The notes below the pieces were generated by a model. It searched no databases. It was not told where the DNA came from and saw only the letters and a list, made by a program, of their open reading frames with translations. From the NCBI GenBank assembly GCA_947044405.1, contig CAMRHE010000205.1:1240001-1304000 (forward strand): 64,000 nt of DNA. The letters are read 5' to 3'. Positions 22,555 to 37,154 of this stretch are shown piece by piece. Positions within the stretch are counted from its first letter, which is position 1; each line of letters begins with the position of its first letter. The DNA comes from Leptodactylus fallax. Its lineage: Eukaryota > Chordata > Amphibia > Anura > Leptodactylidae. A program made the translations under genes and the position numbers.

Positions 22555-23335
22555 ATCTTGGAATACCATGTAAATCCTCAACATTGAATTTGCAACACCA
22601 AGAAGGACGAGCCATAAGGTTATGCAAATCCAGACAGTAGCAGATGTTGCTAAGATCTGCAAACGATCAAATTTTCAAGTATTTAGCTCCAATTTGTGGC
22701 ATGTGGGAGGGGCATAAAAACTAGATTGAAATCAGAGTCTTTTTAACCACATAAAATAAAAAATTCGGATCAAGGGGTATAAGAATATTTGTGCGATGCC
22801 TCCTCTTCCTTCACCAACGTGCCAGTTATTTCTACTTGTCGCAAACTGAGAGGGACAGAATCCCTGAACTAAGAGACCTTGGTGTATAACTCCAACAGAT
22901 CACGACGTGCATAGGCCAAGATATCCCCTGTTCAGCATTTCGTGTCCTGGTGGTTGGGAGAACCGTGAAATGAAGTGACAGCTACACCATCGGGTACATT
23001 GATTCGGTCATGGAGTGCTTTGGATGTTTCTCCAAAGTGTCCCAGGAGCCATTTTTCAACAGGACAATGCAAGGCTGCATGTGCTACTGTGAGCTGCCTG
23101 CATGGCCTAAACTGTGGCTTACAGTGGCCGGACTTGTCTCCAATCAAGCACATGTGAGATATCATTGGTTGGTAATCGCAGCCAGCAGCCATCTTGAATA
23201 TTTTTGTGTTCCCAATTGCTTTCTGCATGGCATAACATTCCTCAGAAACCCATTAATAGCCTCACTGATAACATGACAAGGTGTGTATGTGTGTGTGTAT
23301 TTCTGGGCGTTGTGCTAAATACTAAATAAATGAGA
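22555..23335 (+). pseudogene. decayed Tc1-type transposon copy
   Basis: Plus-strand sequence encodes recognisable Tc1 catalytic-domain pieces: GAIFQQDNARLHV near 23046-23085, then a 'SGRTCLQSSTCEISLV'-like frame that in another register reads WPDLSPIKHMWD. The reading frame has stops and shifts. N-terminal pieces are too degraded to place. Strand follows from these fragments. Terminal repeats were not identified with confidence. Confidence 0.65.
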
Positions 23336-23797
23336 TGTTTTGAATACTTTGTTTCCATTTTTCTATCCTTTGCATATAATTAACGTATCTACTGATCCTG
23401 TGATTTCCATAAATCTGAGAGTTTTACGACTTGATGTTGCAATTTTAATGTTGAGGCGTTTATGTCCACTTACAAGTGCTAAATAGATCACTCCCACCTT
23501 CTCAGTAAACTGTGCACTAGAAGCAGGACAGTGGAGCCACAGCTGGAAAAAGGTTACGGACGTCACCATCACAATTAAGATTTGTTATGAAATATTGATT
23601 GGATTGAGCAGAAGGGAGATCCTAGATATTTCCCATTCCTTTTGTAGCCATTCTTGATTTTGCCTCAAAAAAGCTGCGTTTCCACAACGAGGGCCCCAGC
23701 CTAAGTATGAGTCCAGTGCTAAAGCCATATTACAGAGATTTAAAGGGGTTGTCCACGGATTGTAGAATTAAAGTCATCCATCCCCTACAACAGTAAT
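23336..23797. other. no gene; small MITE traces
   Basis: Near 23640-23705 a piece of the 'ccattcttgattttgcctc..aacgagggccccagcc' family is present. Otherwise featureless. Confidence 0.45.
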
Positions 23798-24931
23798 TAC
23801 CGTATTTTTTGGACTATTAGACGCACCGGACCATAAGACGCACTTAGGTTTTAGAGAAGGAAAATAGGGAAAAAATTTTGAAGCAAAAGATGGTAAAATT
23901 TTTAATAACATATGGGAGTTGTAGTTTTGCAACAGCTGCAAGGCCACATTGACAGGTTACCCTGCGGCTGTACGGGGAAGCATAGGACATCTTTTTTTGC
24001 GGAGCCAGATGTACTTTTTAGTTATATCATTTTGGGGAATGTCTATTGCTTTGATCACTTTTTATTCAAATCAGAGGCAAAACTGTGAAAACAATGGCAG
24101 TTCGGCACTTTAGATTTTTTTTTTTCCACTATGACATTCACCCTACGGGAAAAATATTTTTACAAGATTGTAGACCGGGCATTTTCAGACACAGGCATAC
24201 CTAATGTGTATCTGTTTCAAAGTAATTTTCTACTTTTATATGTATTCTAGGAAAAGAGGGTGATTTAGAACTTTTTTTTTTTTTCGTTATATACTGTATA
24301 TATATATATATATTTTTTTTTACTATTTTATTAGCTCCCCTAGGGGGCTTGAACCTGCAATCATTTGATTGCAAGTCCCATAGACTGCAATACAACTGTA
24401 TTGCAGTCTATTGGAGATTCTGTACATTACTATTAAGGCTGGTCATAGACCAGCCACAATAGTAATAATATTATGACAAGCCTGGGAGCCTTTATTAGGC
24501 TCCCGCCTGTCACAGGAACAGGTCGGCTCCTGCAATATTGCAATGCAGGAGCCAGTTTGCAACGAAAAAGGTACCTACCGACCCGGGCGGCAGTTTTAAT
24601 ACATTTTGGGGGAATTGCAGGTAATGCCCGCAATCAGAATCAGCAGAATGTCCGCCATCATCTTTACAGACCTTTAATAGCACAGCGGATGTCGGGATGA
24701 GTTAGCTGGGACACCCGCTCCTCCAAGCCCAGGGCCTGCACATCGTCCCACTCTTACTGCTGCAGGAATTCCCGCTGCAGGAAGCCGGCCGCGGCACCAG
24801 TGGGACGATGCTGCGACCCCGCTCCTCCGCCCCTCCTCAACACCCACGTTTGGATTATAAGACACACCCTTCATTTTCCTCCCAAATTTGTGGAGAAAAA
24901 AGTGTGCCTTTATAGTCCGAAAAATACTGTA
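23798..24931. mobile_element. non-autonomous DNA element with TACCGTATTTTT ends
   Basis: Left end 'taccgtattttttggactattagacgcac'-type sequence (starts 23798) is matched inverted at the right ('ttatagtccgaaaaatactgta', ends 24931). Internal words ('tggtccataagacgca', 'gtacggggaagcatagg') recur in 38395-39345, 42260-43345 and 50644-52071. Non-coding despite several chance open frames. Transposase family not identified. Confidence 0.8.
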
Positions 24932-25054
24932 CTTGTGAGATGGGGCAGAGTGGCAAGGGGGTTGGAGAGCTGCTTCCAATCACATGACTTGGGGGTCGGG
25001 ACTGGGCCATCATCAAGAGTCTGCCAGAGATTCGCATATTTATATTTATACATA

Positions 25055-26691
<1,637 letters not shown>

Positions 26692-26819
26692 TATGTGCAT
26701 CATCCATTTTCTACAGACAGAAGTGAAAATAAAAAAAGTTTATCTGCTTTTCAGACACATGAAAAGTGAATCAACCAAGAACAGCACACCATGTGGACTG
26801 CAGCTGTGGATGTTTGAAT

Positions 26820-27175
26820 AAGGCCTTAAGCTTCATTCACACAGTGCATGTATCTTTATATAAAAGCCGCAGGCGTTTTTGAAAATGAGCATGCATTTTT
26901 CTGCAAAAATGCACCATACGAACTCATCCATAAAGGTGGGGGTGGTGACTCACTATGTACCAGCGTTTCCGTAGGTATAATTGATGTGCTGCAATTTTGG
27001 AAACACCAGTGTTTTTAAAATCAAGGCATTTCTGCTGCGGATATTTTTCTGCAATGTGTGGCTGGGATTAGCCAGAATCCCATCCACTTTGCAGGGAATG
27101 TAAAACTGCGGTGTTTCTGCAGCGGCCAAATTGCAGCGTTTACGCTACATGGGGCCCCGTCTTTAATCCGTCTGC
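26820..27175. mobile_element. MITE, 'acatggggccccg' family
   Basis: Contains 'tttccgtaggtataattgatgtgctg', 'gcatttctgctgcgg' and the right end 'gtttacgctacatggggccccg'. The left half is degraded and merges with another short repeat. Confidence 0.6.
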
Positions 27176-29310
27176 AAATGAACAATTGGGGGCACCCAGG
27201 GTATGGTTGCACCTGCTAGAGCACCTGTTTTTGTCTGGTTTGCCACATATTGAGGACTTTTTTAGTTTTAGTATGACAATCTACATAATTCTGTTTTAAC
27301 TACTTTACGTGTCACCTGTCTAGCAATGTCAGCAATTTGTCAGACTGTCTTTTTAAACTTCTTTTGATCAAGGCCTAGTGTACTTCTTGTTGAAATATTT
27401 CAGTCTACTTCATATGGGTTTGGCAAAACTTTGACAAAAGTGATTTCAGTCATTTTCCTCTTATCTCTCGTCTCCATCAGTCAGATGACTTCACTTCTGG
27501 TTTCTGTGACCACAGAGATTATTCTTGTAACAAACCTAACTATAGTGGTCATAGACAATAACCAGGTAGAGGGACCTGTGAAAATGGGAGGGAGGCTCTT
27601 TATCTTTGAGTATGATGTTTCTTACCCATTGGGATCTATTTCACTTAAGCAGTCCATTGACAGGTAAGTAACAGGAAGCGCTGCCACTACCTGTCTTGTG
27701 ACCTCATCCCCTCAGCTGACTATCCATGCCTCATAAAGAGGACCTTTCATGTCTTCTAGCACCGGCAGTATTATATATCGCTAGAAAGATTTTACTGCTC
27801 CAGAGTCCAGTGGCCGTATGCTTTACACCTGTGGTTTTTAACCAGAGGTACAAGTAAGAGCCACAGTGAGAGCCCCCCCCATAATGGTAGTTCGTGGGGT
27901 TTGCCACCCACAAACTACTGTCATACTCTGGGGTCTCTTCAGACCCTCAGAGTATTATTAACGGAGGCCAGGGTTCCAGTGCGACTCCCCGTGCTCTTTG
28001 GGCCTCTTCTGGCCTTCATCAGGAACCGCTGAAGCCTGTGATTGTGATTGATGATGTGCGTCACGTGACTGCTGAGGCCCAATCACTGGCCACCGGTCAT
28101 GTGGTTTAATTATACTATTCCTGTCTCAACAATCCCCGAGGTCACTCAGAAGGCCCAAATAGCATGGGGAGCCAGAGTGGGGGCCAGGGATGGTGAGTAA
28201 TACTGTTATGTTTGCCCCAATTATTGTCGCAACTGGTGAACTGACTTGTTGGCGTCCCATTACAGTACCACACTTACATCTTATACACTTGGCAATGGAA
28301 CTGACTGATACACCTGAATTCAATGATTGAGTTCCAATACTTATGTCCATATAGTGTTTATTGCTCTGCTCAGCTTCTCTGTCTATATTCTGAAAGAAAT
28401 TAGGAAATCTATTGTAACTTACATGTATTTTGACTGTGAGGAAAGGGCTTCCTCTGTGTGTGCAAGATTTTAGCAAATTGTTTGTACAGCTTCCAGGATA
28501 ACATAATGGAGACATTTTTATGTATTTTGACTAGATTGTATCTCTTTAAAGGGTATTCATATTTTTTTTTTATTAATAAAGAGATTGTCCAAAATAAGTA
28601 AATAAATAGAACAACAACAGGAGGAAAAAAATTAAAATAAAGAAGAAAAAAATGATTCTCCTTTTGAATGTCCCATTGTTTGGACCCTGACAGCACGAAA
28701 GTGGTGACATACCATCATACCATTCATTGAATTATATAGTCATTCAGTATGCAAGAATGGCACATGACTGGTGAGCCAGCGGTCACATGGGAACGAATAG
28801 GACATGACCACTTCCAGTCTTGTGGCGATGGGAGCAGCAGTGCTGGATTTCTGTGAGTACTCAAAGGTGAGTACTTGTTTCCTTTATTTTAAACACTTTC
28901 CTGCCCTTCCTTTTCAATGTTTTTCTTATTTATCTTGGACAATCCTTTCCCAGCCTGGTAGCCTGGACAGTGTTCACACTTTTGACTTAAGCCCCATTAT
29001 CCTTGCCAATCTCTCAGATAAGCAGGCACAAATAAACTGTCCATCCCTAGGATCCACCTTACACTATTTGGCTGCCATGCAGCCCCCACCCTCTGTAGCA
29101 AATTACCCAGACTGATCAGAGAGATCGAATTCTTGAACACTTCTCTTCAGTTTGGAATTTGAGGGCAAATAATTCCCTTGCCATACATAGAGTACTACAA
29201 AATACTGTTTACTTAACTGCTGGATTGTGCTTTAAGTCTATTGTGAGAAAAGTGTTCAAATGTTAAATGTTGCTGATGTACAAATAAAGAACCTAAATTA
29301 CAGGCTAAAA
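27176..29310. other. no gene seen
   Basis: About 2.1 kb without convincing exons. A repeat related to the 'gaggacctttcatgtc..ctagcaccggcag' class begins at 27735, and 'gtcacgtgactgctgaggcccaatcactgg' near 28060 resembles the core of the element at 4828-5296. The 78-codon hydrophobic frame at 27431 has no family match I know. Confidence 0.45.
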
Positions 29311-29319
29311 AAATCATAC

Positions 29320-29575
29320 TAAGACCCCTTGCAGACGACCGTGGTGTAGGTCAGTGTGTTATCTGTGTATTTCACGGATACCACACTGACCCATTCTTTT
29401 TATGGGCCCGTACACACGACCGTGAATTTTACGGTCCCGTGTGCGGGCCGACAGTCCGGGCTGCATCAGATAGGACATGTCCTATTTTGCTGCCCGTGCT
29501 CCGTGGCTCCTATTCGTTTAATGAAAGGAGCATTGGAAGCACTGCGCATGCACGGGTGTCTGCAACCGGCCTAAC
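29320..29575. mobile_element. MITE, 'cacactgacccat..acacgaccgt' family
   Basis: Shares 'cacactgacccatt', 'catacacatgaccgt..ttttcatggtaccgtgt' type blocks with 52405-52720 and a weaker copy at 31465-31650. Inverted words around 'tttatgggcccgtac' and 'cgtgtgcgggcc'. Non-coding. Confidence 0.55.
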
Positions 29576-29954
29576 TCCCCATACCCACATATTTTCTGAA
29601 AATAGACACCTTATACATAGTCAAAATGCTACTTAATACTATAAGCACACAGACACCTTCATGGAATTTTGCATCAAAGTGTGGTTTTATTTTTTTTAAT
29701 TTAAAAAATGCAAAAAAAAATTGGTATTAGTGGCTGAAAACATAAACCAAGCAGAAAATTATATGTGCTACACTCTAAAAATAATAGTTTAACACGTATC
29801 ACTTAGGTCTATGTCTACTTGCACAAATCTTGATAAAATTACCAGACCTGGAAAAATTATAAAAATCTGCCTTTAAACTGGAAATGATAAAAAGTAAACT
29901 AGAAAATACAGGACTTGCACAAAAGCAAATGCACCTCTAAACCCCATCCATATA

Positions 29955-30329
29955 CAGGTGCATGTCAATAAATTAGAATATCTTTGAAATGTTCATTCAT
30001 TTCAGTAATTCAGTAATACAATCCATAATCAGCGTCTTCCATGATTGTGTGTCCTACTGAACCAGACTGAGGGACCATTTAAAGGCTTAGGAAACCTTGG
30101 CAGGTGACACACTGAATTTACAATACTGAACTTTTTCACAATATTCTAATTTTCTTAGATTTGGGTTTTCATTACCTGTAATCCATAATCAACATTTACA
30201 GAAATAAAACACTTGAAATAGAGCACTCTGTGTGTAAAGAATCTAGAAAATATAGGAGGTTACTTTTTAATTTAATTACTGAAAGAAATAAATGTTTCAA
30301 AGATATTCTAATTGATTGAGATGCACCAG
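29955..30329. mobile_element. 375-bp TIR element, TA target site
   Basis: Left end CAGGTGCATGTCAATAAATT and right end (reverse complement) CTGGTGCATCTCAATCAATT match closely for about 35 bases, including 'agaatatctttgaaa'. TA flanks both ends (29953-29954; 30330-30331). It is too short for a transposase: an internally deleted or MITE form of a TA-targeting DNA transposon. Confidence 0.88.
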
Positions 30330-30424
30330 TATTTTGTAAAAGTTGTCAAACTGACAATTATAGTTGCCTTGATGGGTGGACAGTCATGTCCACTTTCATG
30401 TACCTTTATGACAAGCAGGAAAAA

Positions 30425-30725
30425 TACCTTGAAGAGAACCTTTTACCACCTTTGCCAACTCCAACTCTTTGCATCCCTTAATAGGTACCACGCCACTTAT
30501 TCTGGCATTGTTGGAATTTTTTTCTCTAGGGCTTACTGTTCCTAGACAATTGTTGCTGTTAGTTTCAACACCCAATATGCTAGTCAGGCTCCCTACTGTC
30601 AGGTGTGCAGTTTGGCTGTCTACGTCAGCCCAGGACTGCCCACCTGACAGGAGAGAACTTAATTAGCATATCAGGCACCAAAACTAACTGCACTGATTGC
30701 TCAGGAATGATAGTGGAAGTTGGAT
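30425..30725. repeat. dispersed repeat, 'accacctccaccaa' family, copy 1
   Basis: Matches 37155-37500 and 54485-54895 in segments such as 'gcatatcaggcaccaaaactaac', 'ttgattgctcaggaa' and 'ttgccaactcc', in mixed orientation. Non-coding; class unknown. Confidence 0.6.
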
Positions 30726-31149
30726 TTGGTGGAAGTAGTCAGACTGTTTATTATGACTGGCGTACAATACACTAGTCTTAATTCATTTTCCCCAATTTGT
30801 TTTTGTATGGGTACGTTTGCTTTTTTGCTTTTGAATCATTTCTAATCATATCACATCTTCAATCTCAAAAAATACCTAATTCCTAAAAAAAAAAAAAAAG
30901 TTGCAGTTTGCTTTAAATGTCAAAAAAGGAATATATATATAGTATATAATTTGTGAAAATGTATTAAAATACCATTATAGATTCTGAAGAGCTGCTAGGC
31001 ATACAAATGGGAAACTTTATGTAATTTTTGTCTAATTGTTGGTTATGACCTTTTTAGATAAAATATAGGGAAGTCTTCCAGTAGTTTACTGGTAGAAACT
31101 AAAAGCCCCTCACTTCCTTCCTTAAAATTGTTAGTGTGAAAGGACCCTA
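30726..31149. other. no gene seen
   Basis: AT-rich filler with an A run at 30885-30899 and a short (TA) tract near 30932. Confidence 0.5.
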
Positions 31150-31456
31150 AAGCTGCTTTCAAACTAAGCCCAGTGGCTGGTGACGGCTCATACAGCTTCA
31201 GTTATATGACCTTATTTATTAAAAGATGGCTGGACCATTGTACCAAACCAGCTTACGTCTTGTCTTGCGTTTCTCTATTTTCTCATAGATTGTAAGTTCT
31301 CGCAAGCAGGGCCCTCAGTCCTATTGTTTGATATGTTTGTTTTTTTTTGTCACATTATTCAAATAGTATCCATGTAGCCTCTGATTTGTAAAGTGTTGCA
31401 GAATATGTTGGTGCCATATAAATAAAGTTTAATAATAATAATAATAATAATATCAT
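31150..31456 (+). mobile_element. L2-type LINE 3' end
   Basis: Matches the last 300 bases of the plus-strand LINE at 46755-48806: 'actggtgacgg-tcatacagcttcagtta', 'aaaagatggctggaccat', 'agcagggccctca-tcctattgtttgatatgttt' and the end 'atataaataaagttt' followed by (AAT)n. 5'-truncated copy, as is normal for LINEs. Confidence 0.85.
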
Positions 31457-31787
31457 CATTATTATGAGCCTACATGAACAAAAATATGTGCATCTACTTG
31501 CCTATGAAAAAAATATGTGTCGTCTGTGACCTCCATGGACCCATACATTTTATCATTGAGCCCAGGCCACAAAGCAGACAGGAATAGGACCTGTCCTGAG
31601 TTCTCTGCACTCACTGTCCCCTACATGGACCCATAATAATACATGGTTGTGTGTATGGGAGCAAAAGAAAATAATTTCTAGCGATTAAAAACACCGCTTT
31701 TTTGTATCTGTTTTACATATTGTAAAAATAGACCATTGTACATCCTAGTTTATATCAGTCTTGGATCTGTGTCCAATCCATGTGTTA

Positions 31788-32130
31788 GGGCTGGTTCACA
31801 TCTGTGTTCGGGGAGTCCACTTGGGGACCCCTGAACGGAAACCTATATACATAAAAACCTGGGAAACCACACGGACCCCATAGACTATAATGGGGTGCGT
31901 GTGGTTTCCACTCGGTTTTCGCACAAAGCAAGCGGAGAGAAAAGTACTGCAAGCAGCACTTTCCTCTCCACGTGTTTCGTGCGCAAACCACATGGACCCC
32001 ATTATAGTCTATGGGGTCCATGTGGTTTCCCAGGTAAACCGCTTTTTATGTGTATAGGTTTCTGTTCGGGGGGTCCCCAAGTGGACTCCCTGAACGGAAA
32101 TCGAACGCAGATGTGAACCGGCCCTTATCT
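31788..32130. mobile_element. MITE, 'gttcacatctg' family, two-armed
   Basis: Ends 'agggctggttcacatctgtg' and 'gcagatgtgaaccggccctt'. Two copies of 'gaccccattatagtctatggggtc'-type palindrome (about 31874-31895 and 31996-32020) sit in opposite arms. Long open frames on both strands here are palindrome artefacts. Confidence 0.85.
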
Positions 32131-33114
32131 GTTTATTTTTGCTTCCTCCAAAAAAAACAAATGTCTTTTAATTTTTTTTTTTTCAGCATCTCGTAACTAT
32201 GTATCTGTGAAAAAAGTGTGCTGTCCAGTTTTTTTAATGGATCCATAGTCTTGAGATGAGTAGAGAAAAATAGTGCATGCCTCAAATTTTTTTCACAATG
32301 GGGGTTATTTATCAAATGCAGGGTTATTTATTTATACATGGGGGTTATTTATCAAATGCGCCTCTTTTCCCTGAAATTTTGCACAGTTGCGCTTTTTGTG
32401 CACCCATTCAGTTTCTGGCGTTATTTACTAATCAGGTGCAAGCTGTTGATAAATTCCATGCACATGTCCTCGCCATGTGTCTTGCTCCTTTTTTTTGCGC
32501 CTACATAATAAATAGGGCTCAGACTGAGAACAAAATGGTATTTTAAGAAGCTGAAACAAGTGACTTCTCTGGATCTGCAAAGATGGCTTTAAATCCATTC
32601 AGCTTGCCCAATGAAGAGAGCTCCTCTGATTTTTCAGTGTCAGAGCAAATCCAAAAATAAAAATAAAATCTTAAAAGGAGAGTGTGGCCAGGTCCATCGC
32701 ACCCTCCCTCCCCCCCCCCCCCGCCCGCTAGCTATGTCTCTGCTCTGCATTCTTGATGCAGCCTACAGACATGCAGTTATGCACTTGAGTTGGCAATGCA
32801 TTTTAGGATTTGACACAAGTAATTGAATTTGATTTATAAAATTGTTTTAAATGTTAAGTCTGCTAACTTTGCATAGTTTTGTGTGTGTCTTATGCTTGTT
32901 CAATTGTTTCCTGTAGTCTAAAGGTTTTTTTTTCGTTATTTCCAGAGTGGAGTGATTTTGCGCCTTTTTAAAAAAGACGCAAATAATAAATTCGGCGAAC
33001 ACTTGTTTGCCCAAGCAACTACGCCTACTTTTCTCGCCAAAATCTCCACCAGAAAAGTGGTGGATAGGGAATTCTCACATAGAAAAAAAGGCGCAAAGAC
33101 TTCATAAATCAGGC
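32131..33114. other. no gene; palindromic MITE trace
   Basis: The words 'gggggttatttatcaaatgc' (twice, near 32300 and 32340) and, inverted, 'ataataaattcggcg..gacttcataaatcaggc' near 32990-33110 suggest another foldback repeat, 'ttatttatcaaa' type. C run at 32710-32724. Nothing coding. Confidence 0.45.
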
Positions 33115-34725
33115 AAGAAAGGCGCAAGTCTGTCAAAGAGTAAGTTGGACGAGAGATAGGAGGACAGTTCGGAGTGGATGTGTTGCTCCAGCAGTTTAGA
33201 GGCGTACGGGAGCAGTGAGATGGGGCAATAGTTGGCTTGAGAGGATGGGTCGAGGGAGGGTTTCTTAAGTATAGGTGTGACGGTAGCATGTTTGAAGGCA
33301 GAAGGAAAGGATCCTCTGGTTAGGGATAGATTGAAGAGATGGCTTAGGGCAGGAGTCAAGACTTCAGTGAGGTTTGGGATGAGATGTGATTGGATCGGGT
33401 CAAGCGAGCAAGAGGTGAGGTGGGATTTAGAGATTAGGGTGGAGAGCTTTTCATCAGTGACGGTGGAGAAACAGGTTAAAGATGAAGAGCACAGGACAGT
33501 TGGGTAGAGTGGTTGTGGGGGGTGTAGGGTGAGACTGTCTGATGGTGTCGATTTTGCTTTTGAAATAAGAGGCAAAGTCATCAGCTGAGATAAGTGATGT
33601 CGGAGGGGGTGCAGGAGGACGGAGAAGGGAGTTGAAGGTAGTGAATAGCTGTTTGGGGTTGTGGGATAGGGCAGATATTAGTGCAGAGAAGTAGACCTGC
33701 TTTGCAGAGGTGAGTGCATTCTTGAATGTGAGAACTGCCTCTTTATACCTAAGGAAGTCCTCCTGGGAGTGGCTTTTCTTCCAGAGGCATTCTGCAACCC
33801 GTGAGGCACGTCTCAGTTTTTTAGTCAGGTCTGTGTGCCAGGGTTGCCTGTTGATCGGTTGGGCTGTGGTGTTTGGGAGGGGGCCACAGAGTCAAGGGCT
33901 GAAGTAATGGTGATATTATAGTAGGCAGCAGCGGCATCTGCGTCCTGGAGTGAGGATATGTCAGTGAGTGGTAGGAGAGAGTCTGAGAGCGTACGGATGT
34001 CAAGGCAATTAAAGTTCTTGCGGGGGCGTGTTGGTTTAGGGGTTGGGGGGTCTATTACAGAGGAGAGGTCAGAGAATATCAGCAGGTTGTGGTTAGAGAG
34101 CGTGGACAGAGAGTTAGAGAGGTTGACTAGAGAGCAGAGGCGGGTGAATATGAGGTCCAGCATGTGCCCCTTTGTGTGGGTGGCAGAGGAGAACCATAGC
34201 GAGAGACCAAAGGAGGCAGTTAGGGATAGAGGATTGGAAGTGGAGGGGTGGTTTCAGTTAATGGGGATGTTGAAATCACCCATGATGATGATGGGGTTGT
34301 CAGTGGATAGGAAGTGCATTAGTCAGGTGGTGAAATGGTCGATGAAGGCAGCGGAAGGTCCTGGCGGTTGATATATGATGGCAGGTTGGAGGGCGAGTAA
34401 ATGCGAACAGAGTGCACTTCAAAAGAGGGGAGGGTGAGAGCAGGTAGCGGTTGGATTGGGCAGAAAGAGCAATTATCAGACAGGAGTACGCCTACACCTC
34501 CACAAGGCTTGTTGTTGGGGCAGGGAGTGTGCGAGAATTGCAGGCTGCCATAGGAGAGGGCAGCAGGGGAGGTGGTATCTGAGAGTGTCAGCCATGTTTC
34601 TGTGATACTGAGAAATGAGAATTCACGAGAAATGAAGAGGTTATGGATGTAGTCAAGTTTATTGCGTATGGAACGAGCGTTCCATAGTGCACCTCTGATA
34701 TCGGTGTGTGCGGCTGAATCCTATT
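33115..34725 (-). pseudogene. L2-type LINE fragment: endonuclease and start of reverse transcriptase
   Basis: Minus-strand reading, from 34725 down, gives the endonuclease region (RGALWNARSIRNKLDYIH, then SFLSITETWLT, then CGGVGVLL) and near its end DLIFTRLCSLV. The linker and N-terminal part of the reverse transcriptase follow at 33580-33115 (SFPSAFKHATVTPILKKPSL, ANYCPISLLPYASKLLEQHI, LLFDRL). It stops before the catalytic YADD region and is truncated at both ends, with frame changes between blocks. This is the same LINE lineage as 46755-48806, in the opposite orientation. Confidence 0.85.
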
Positions 34726-35005
34726 ATATGAACAATATTTTAATAAACTGGATAACCCCTTTTTTAACCCAAGGAGGTGGTCCTATAAGTGTTTGACAGT
34801 CTTCCCTCTATGAGATAGCTATGTATCACTGATAGGATCTCCTCTTTAACTTTATAGCAAAGAAAGAGCAGAGATTTCAATGAATTAAGGTATTATGAAT
34901 CTTTTTCCACAAAACTATAGATCAATCTGCTCAGCTCCTCCTGCTCTATAAGATGCTGTTTCCTGGTGACAGGTTCCTTTTAAAACAAAAAATTACTGAA
35001 AAGCT
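34726..35005. other. no gene seen
   Basis: Short spacer of AT-rich DNA. Confidence 0.4.
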
Positions 35006-37125
35006 GGTTAGAGTGGGTTCACACTACAACTGTTTCATGTCCATTGCTCTCATTTGTCACAGGACATTAATCGACAGGTGCCGACGGAGCCTCCTTCGTT
35101 CATCTGAATTCACTCCATGTAAAAATCATGACAGGAGCTTTCTTGTGTTACAAAACCAAACAAACAGGATGGAAGAAAGCGTCTGTCATGTTTTTTACAA
35201 TATTTGCAACCAGAGGCGTAGCTAGGGGTTCAGCACGGAGGGGGGGGGCTATAGTGGTATATAGCGGCTCTACACAGGGCTCTGCAGACCATTTAGGTGA
35301 ATACAGTGCAGTAACATTTAGTGACTTATCGGTGACGTCTCTGACTAATCGTTCATATTCCCTGTCTCTTCCAATCGTTCAATCTCATTCTCTCGTTCAA
35401 TCTCTGTAAAGTTTGCAGCACAGGCATCTTTGTCTCCTTACTTTTCCAGGCACCTGACCCACATTGTCCTCACCTGCACAAAGCCCCCATCCTGCTGCTA
35501 TCCCCAATTATAAAATGTATAGTATAACCCCCCATAATGAATAATACCCCCAAGTGCATCTTTAAATTAATAACTTCCCTGTGTACCCCCTTTAAATAGT
35601 GCCCCTTATTAATAATGCTCCCTGTGCCCCCATAAATAGTGCTCCTTATTAATAATGACCCCAGGTGTTTCCTAATTAAAAGGTAAACAAAAGGTAATTA
35701 GTGGGGTTTCAATACCCGGGACCCCCAGGATCAGCTGTTTGAATGAACCGTGGTACCTGTGTAAGCGCCGTGACCCCTTCTCTGTTTACATAGTGTCATT
35801 CATCATATAGCGGCCATGTTATGTAACTACAGCCTCATCCTATACACATCTATGTGACAAGATTGGAATTACGTTACACGGTCACTATAAACAGACAGCG
35901 TGTGATATAAACAGCACCAGCTGATCAGTGGGGATTTACTTATCTCTTATTGATGATCTATTCTGAGGATAGATCATCAATAAAAATAAGCTGGAAAACT
36001 CCTTAAGACTGGGGCCCCATGTGGTGGAAACGCTGCATTTTACAGTACCTACAAAGTGGATTGGATTCTTGCAAATCCCATCCACACATTGCAGAATAAT
36101 ATGTGCAGCAGATACGCTGCGATTTCCAAAACTGTTGCGGTTTTGGAAATCGCAGCATGTCATTTATACGTACGAAAATGCTAGCGGTTCCCTATAGGTA
36201 TAATGGAAGCAGAAAGTCCTCTGAAAAGAGCTGCTGGAAAAACAGAAATGCATTACTGCAGAGGTTTTTCCTACAGTGCTTTTTTTGCTGTGGGAAGATA
36301 CGTGGGGCCTTAGCCTTAATAAAGCCCAAGTGCCACCTTAATTATATTAATTCTCCCCTTATATTATGCCCATGATTCCCAGTGGCATAAATACTGCACC
36401 TCTAATGACCCCTTATATAAATGACCACACCCTTATGTTCATAATGCCCCCTAATGACCCCTTATATAAATGATGCCCCCTAATGACCCCTTATATAAAT
36501 AACCTCCCCCTTGTATTCATAATGCCCCCTAATAAACCTTATATAAATGACCCCCTCCATTGTCCTAATTCTCCCTAATGAATCCTCCCTTATAGTTATA
36601 ATTCCCCCTCCTAACCACCCCTTATACTATTAATATACCCACAACTGCACTAAAAAACAAAAAAGGAAAGTTCTACTCACCTACCTCTGATCCTCTGATG
36701 AACGGAGCCGCCGCCTCCTCCCTGTCCACACATAGGACGTCTGCCTCTCAGCGCGGGAGGCGTGATGTTGTGACTTTATCGCACCGGCCTGTGCTGAGAA
36801 GCAGACGTTTGCTGTCTGTCATCTCGGCGTCTTGTAAACCTCAGGCCTTAAAATGCTTGCGGTTTACAAGACCGTTATCTGCAGAGACCGATCTAGTGAA
36901 TAGTAAAGCAAGTATTAATGGCGGCCCCGGGGTGGGCCCCACAGAGTCAGTGGGCCTGGGGCAGCCGCCCCCTCTGCCCCCCAGCTAGCTATGCTACTGT
37001 CGGCAACGGAGACAAACACAGACGGAAGGGACTCCCTCTGTGTTCCTTACTCTACTACTGTTAATGTCCGTTGCTCTCATTTTATGACAGATGACAGTGA
37101 CTGACACTAATAACAGTTGTGTGAA
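35006..37125. mobile_element. nested pair of non-autonomous DNA elements
   Basis: Outer element: 'gggttcacactacaactgtt' (35014) with its inverted partner 'aacagttgtgtgaacat' (37107-37123), and 'tgtccattgctctcattt' at the left matching 'gtccgttgctctcattttatgac' at the right. Inner element: 'gaggcgtagctagggg' (35213) and 'cagctagctatgctact' (36983-36999), with a tandem-like 'cccttatataaatgacccc' zone at 36380-36560. An additional MITE sits at 36003-36318. None encodes a transposase. Confidence 0.65.
36003..36318. mobile_element. MITE, 'ggggccccatgtgg' family
   Basis: Ends 'aagactggggccccatgtgg' and 'tacgtggggccttagcctt'. Core 'ccaaaactgttgcggttttgg' and 'ccctataggtataatgg'. Inserted in the larger element at 35006-37125. 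Confidence 0.85.
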
Positions 37126-37154
37126 CATATTTTTATAGCTTGCTGCAACTGTTT

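Noticed and set aside
27431..27667. 78-codon frame with a hydrophobic start, like a signal peptide or membrane segment
   Set aside because: No family resemblance, splice signals or conservation I can point to; hydrophobic chance frames are expected in T-rich DNA.
31796..32116. Long open frames on both strands
   Set aside because: Inside a two-armed palindromic MITE; both strands read alike.
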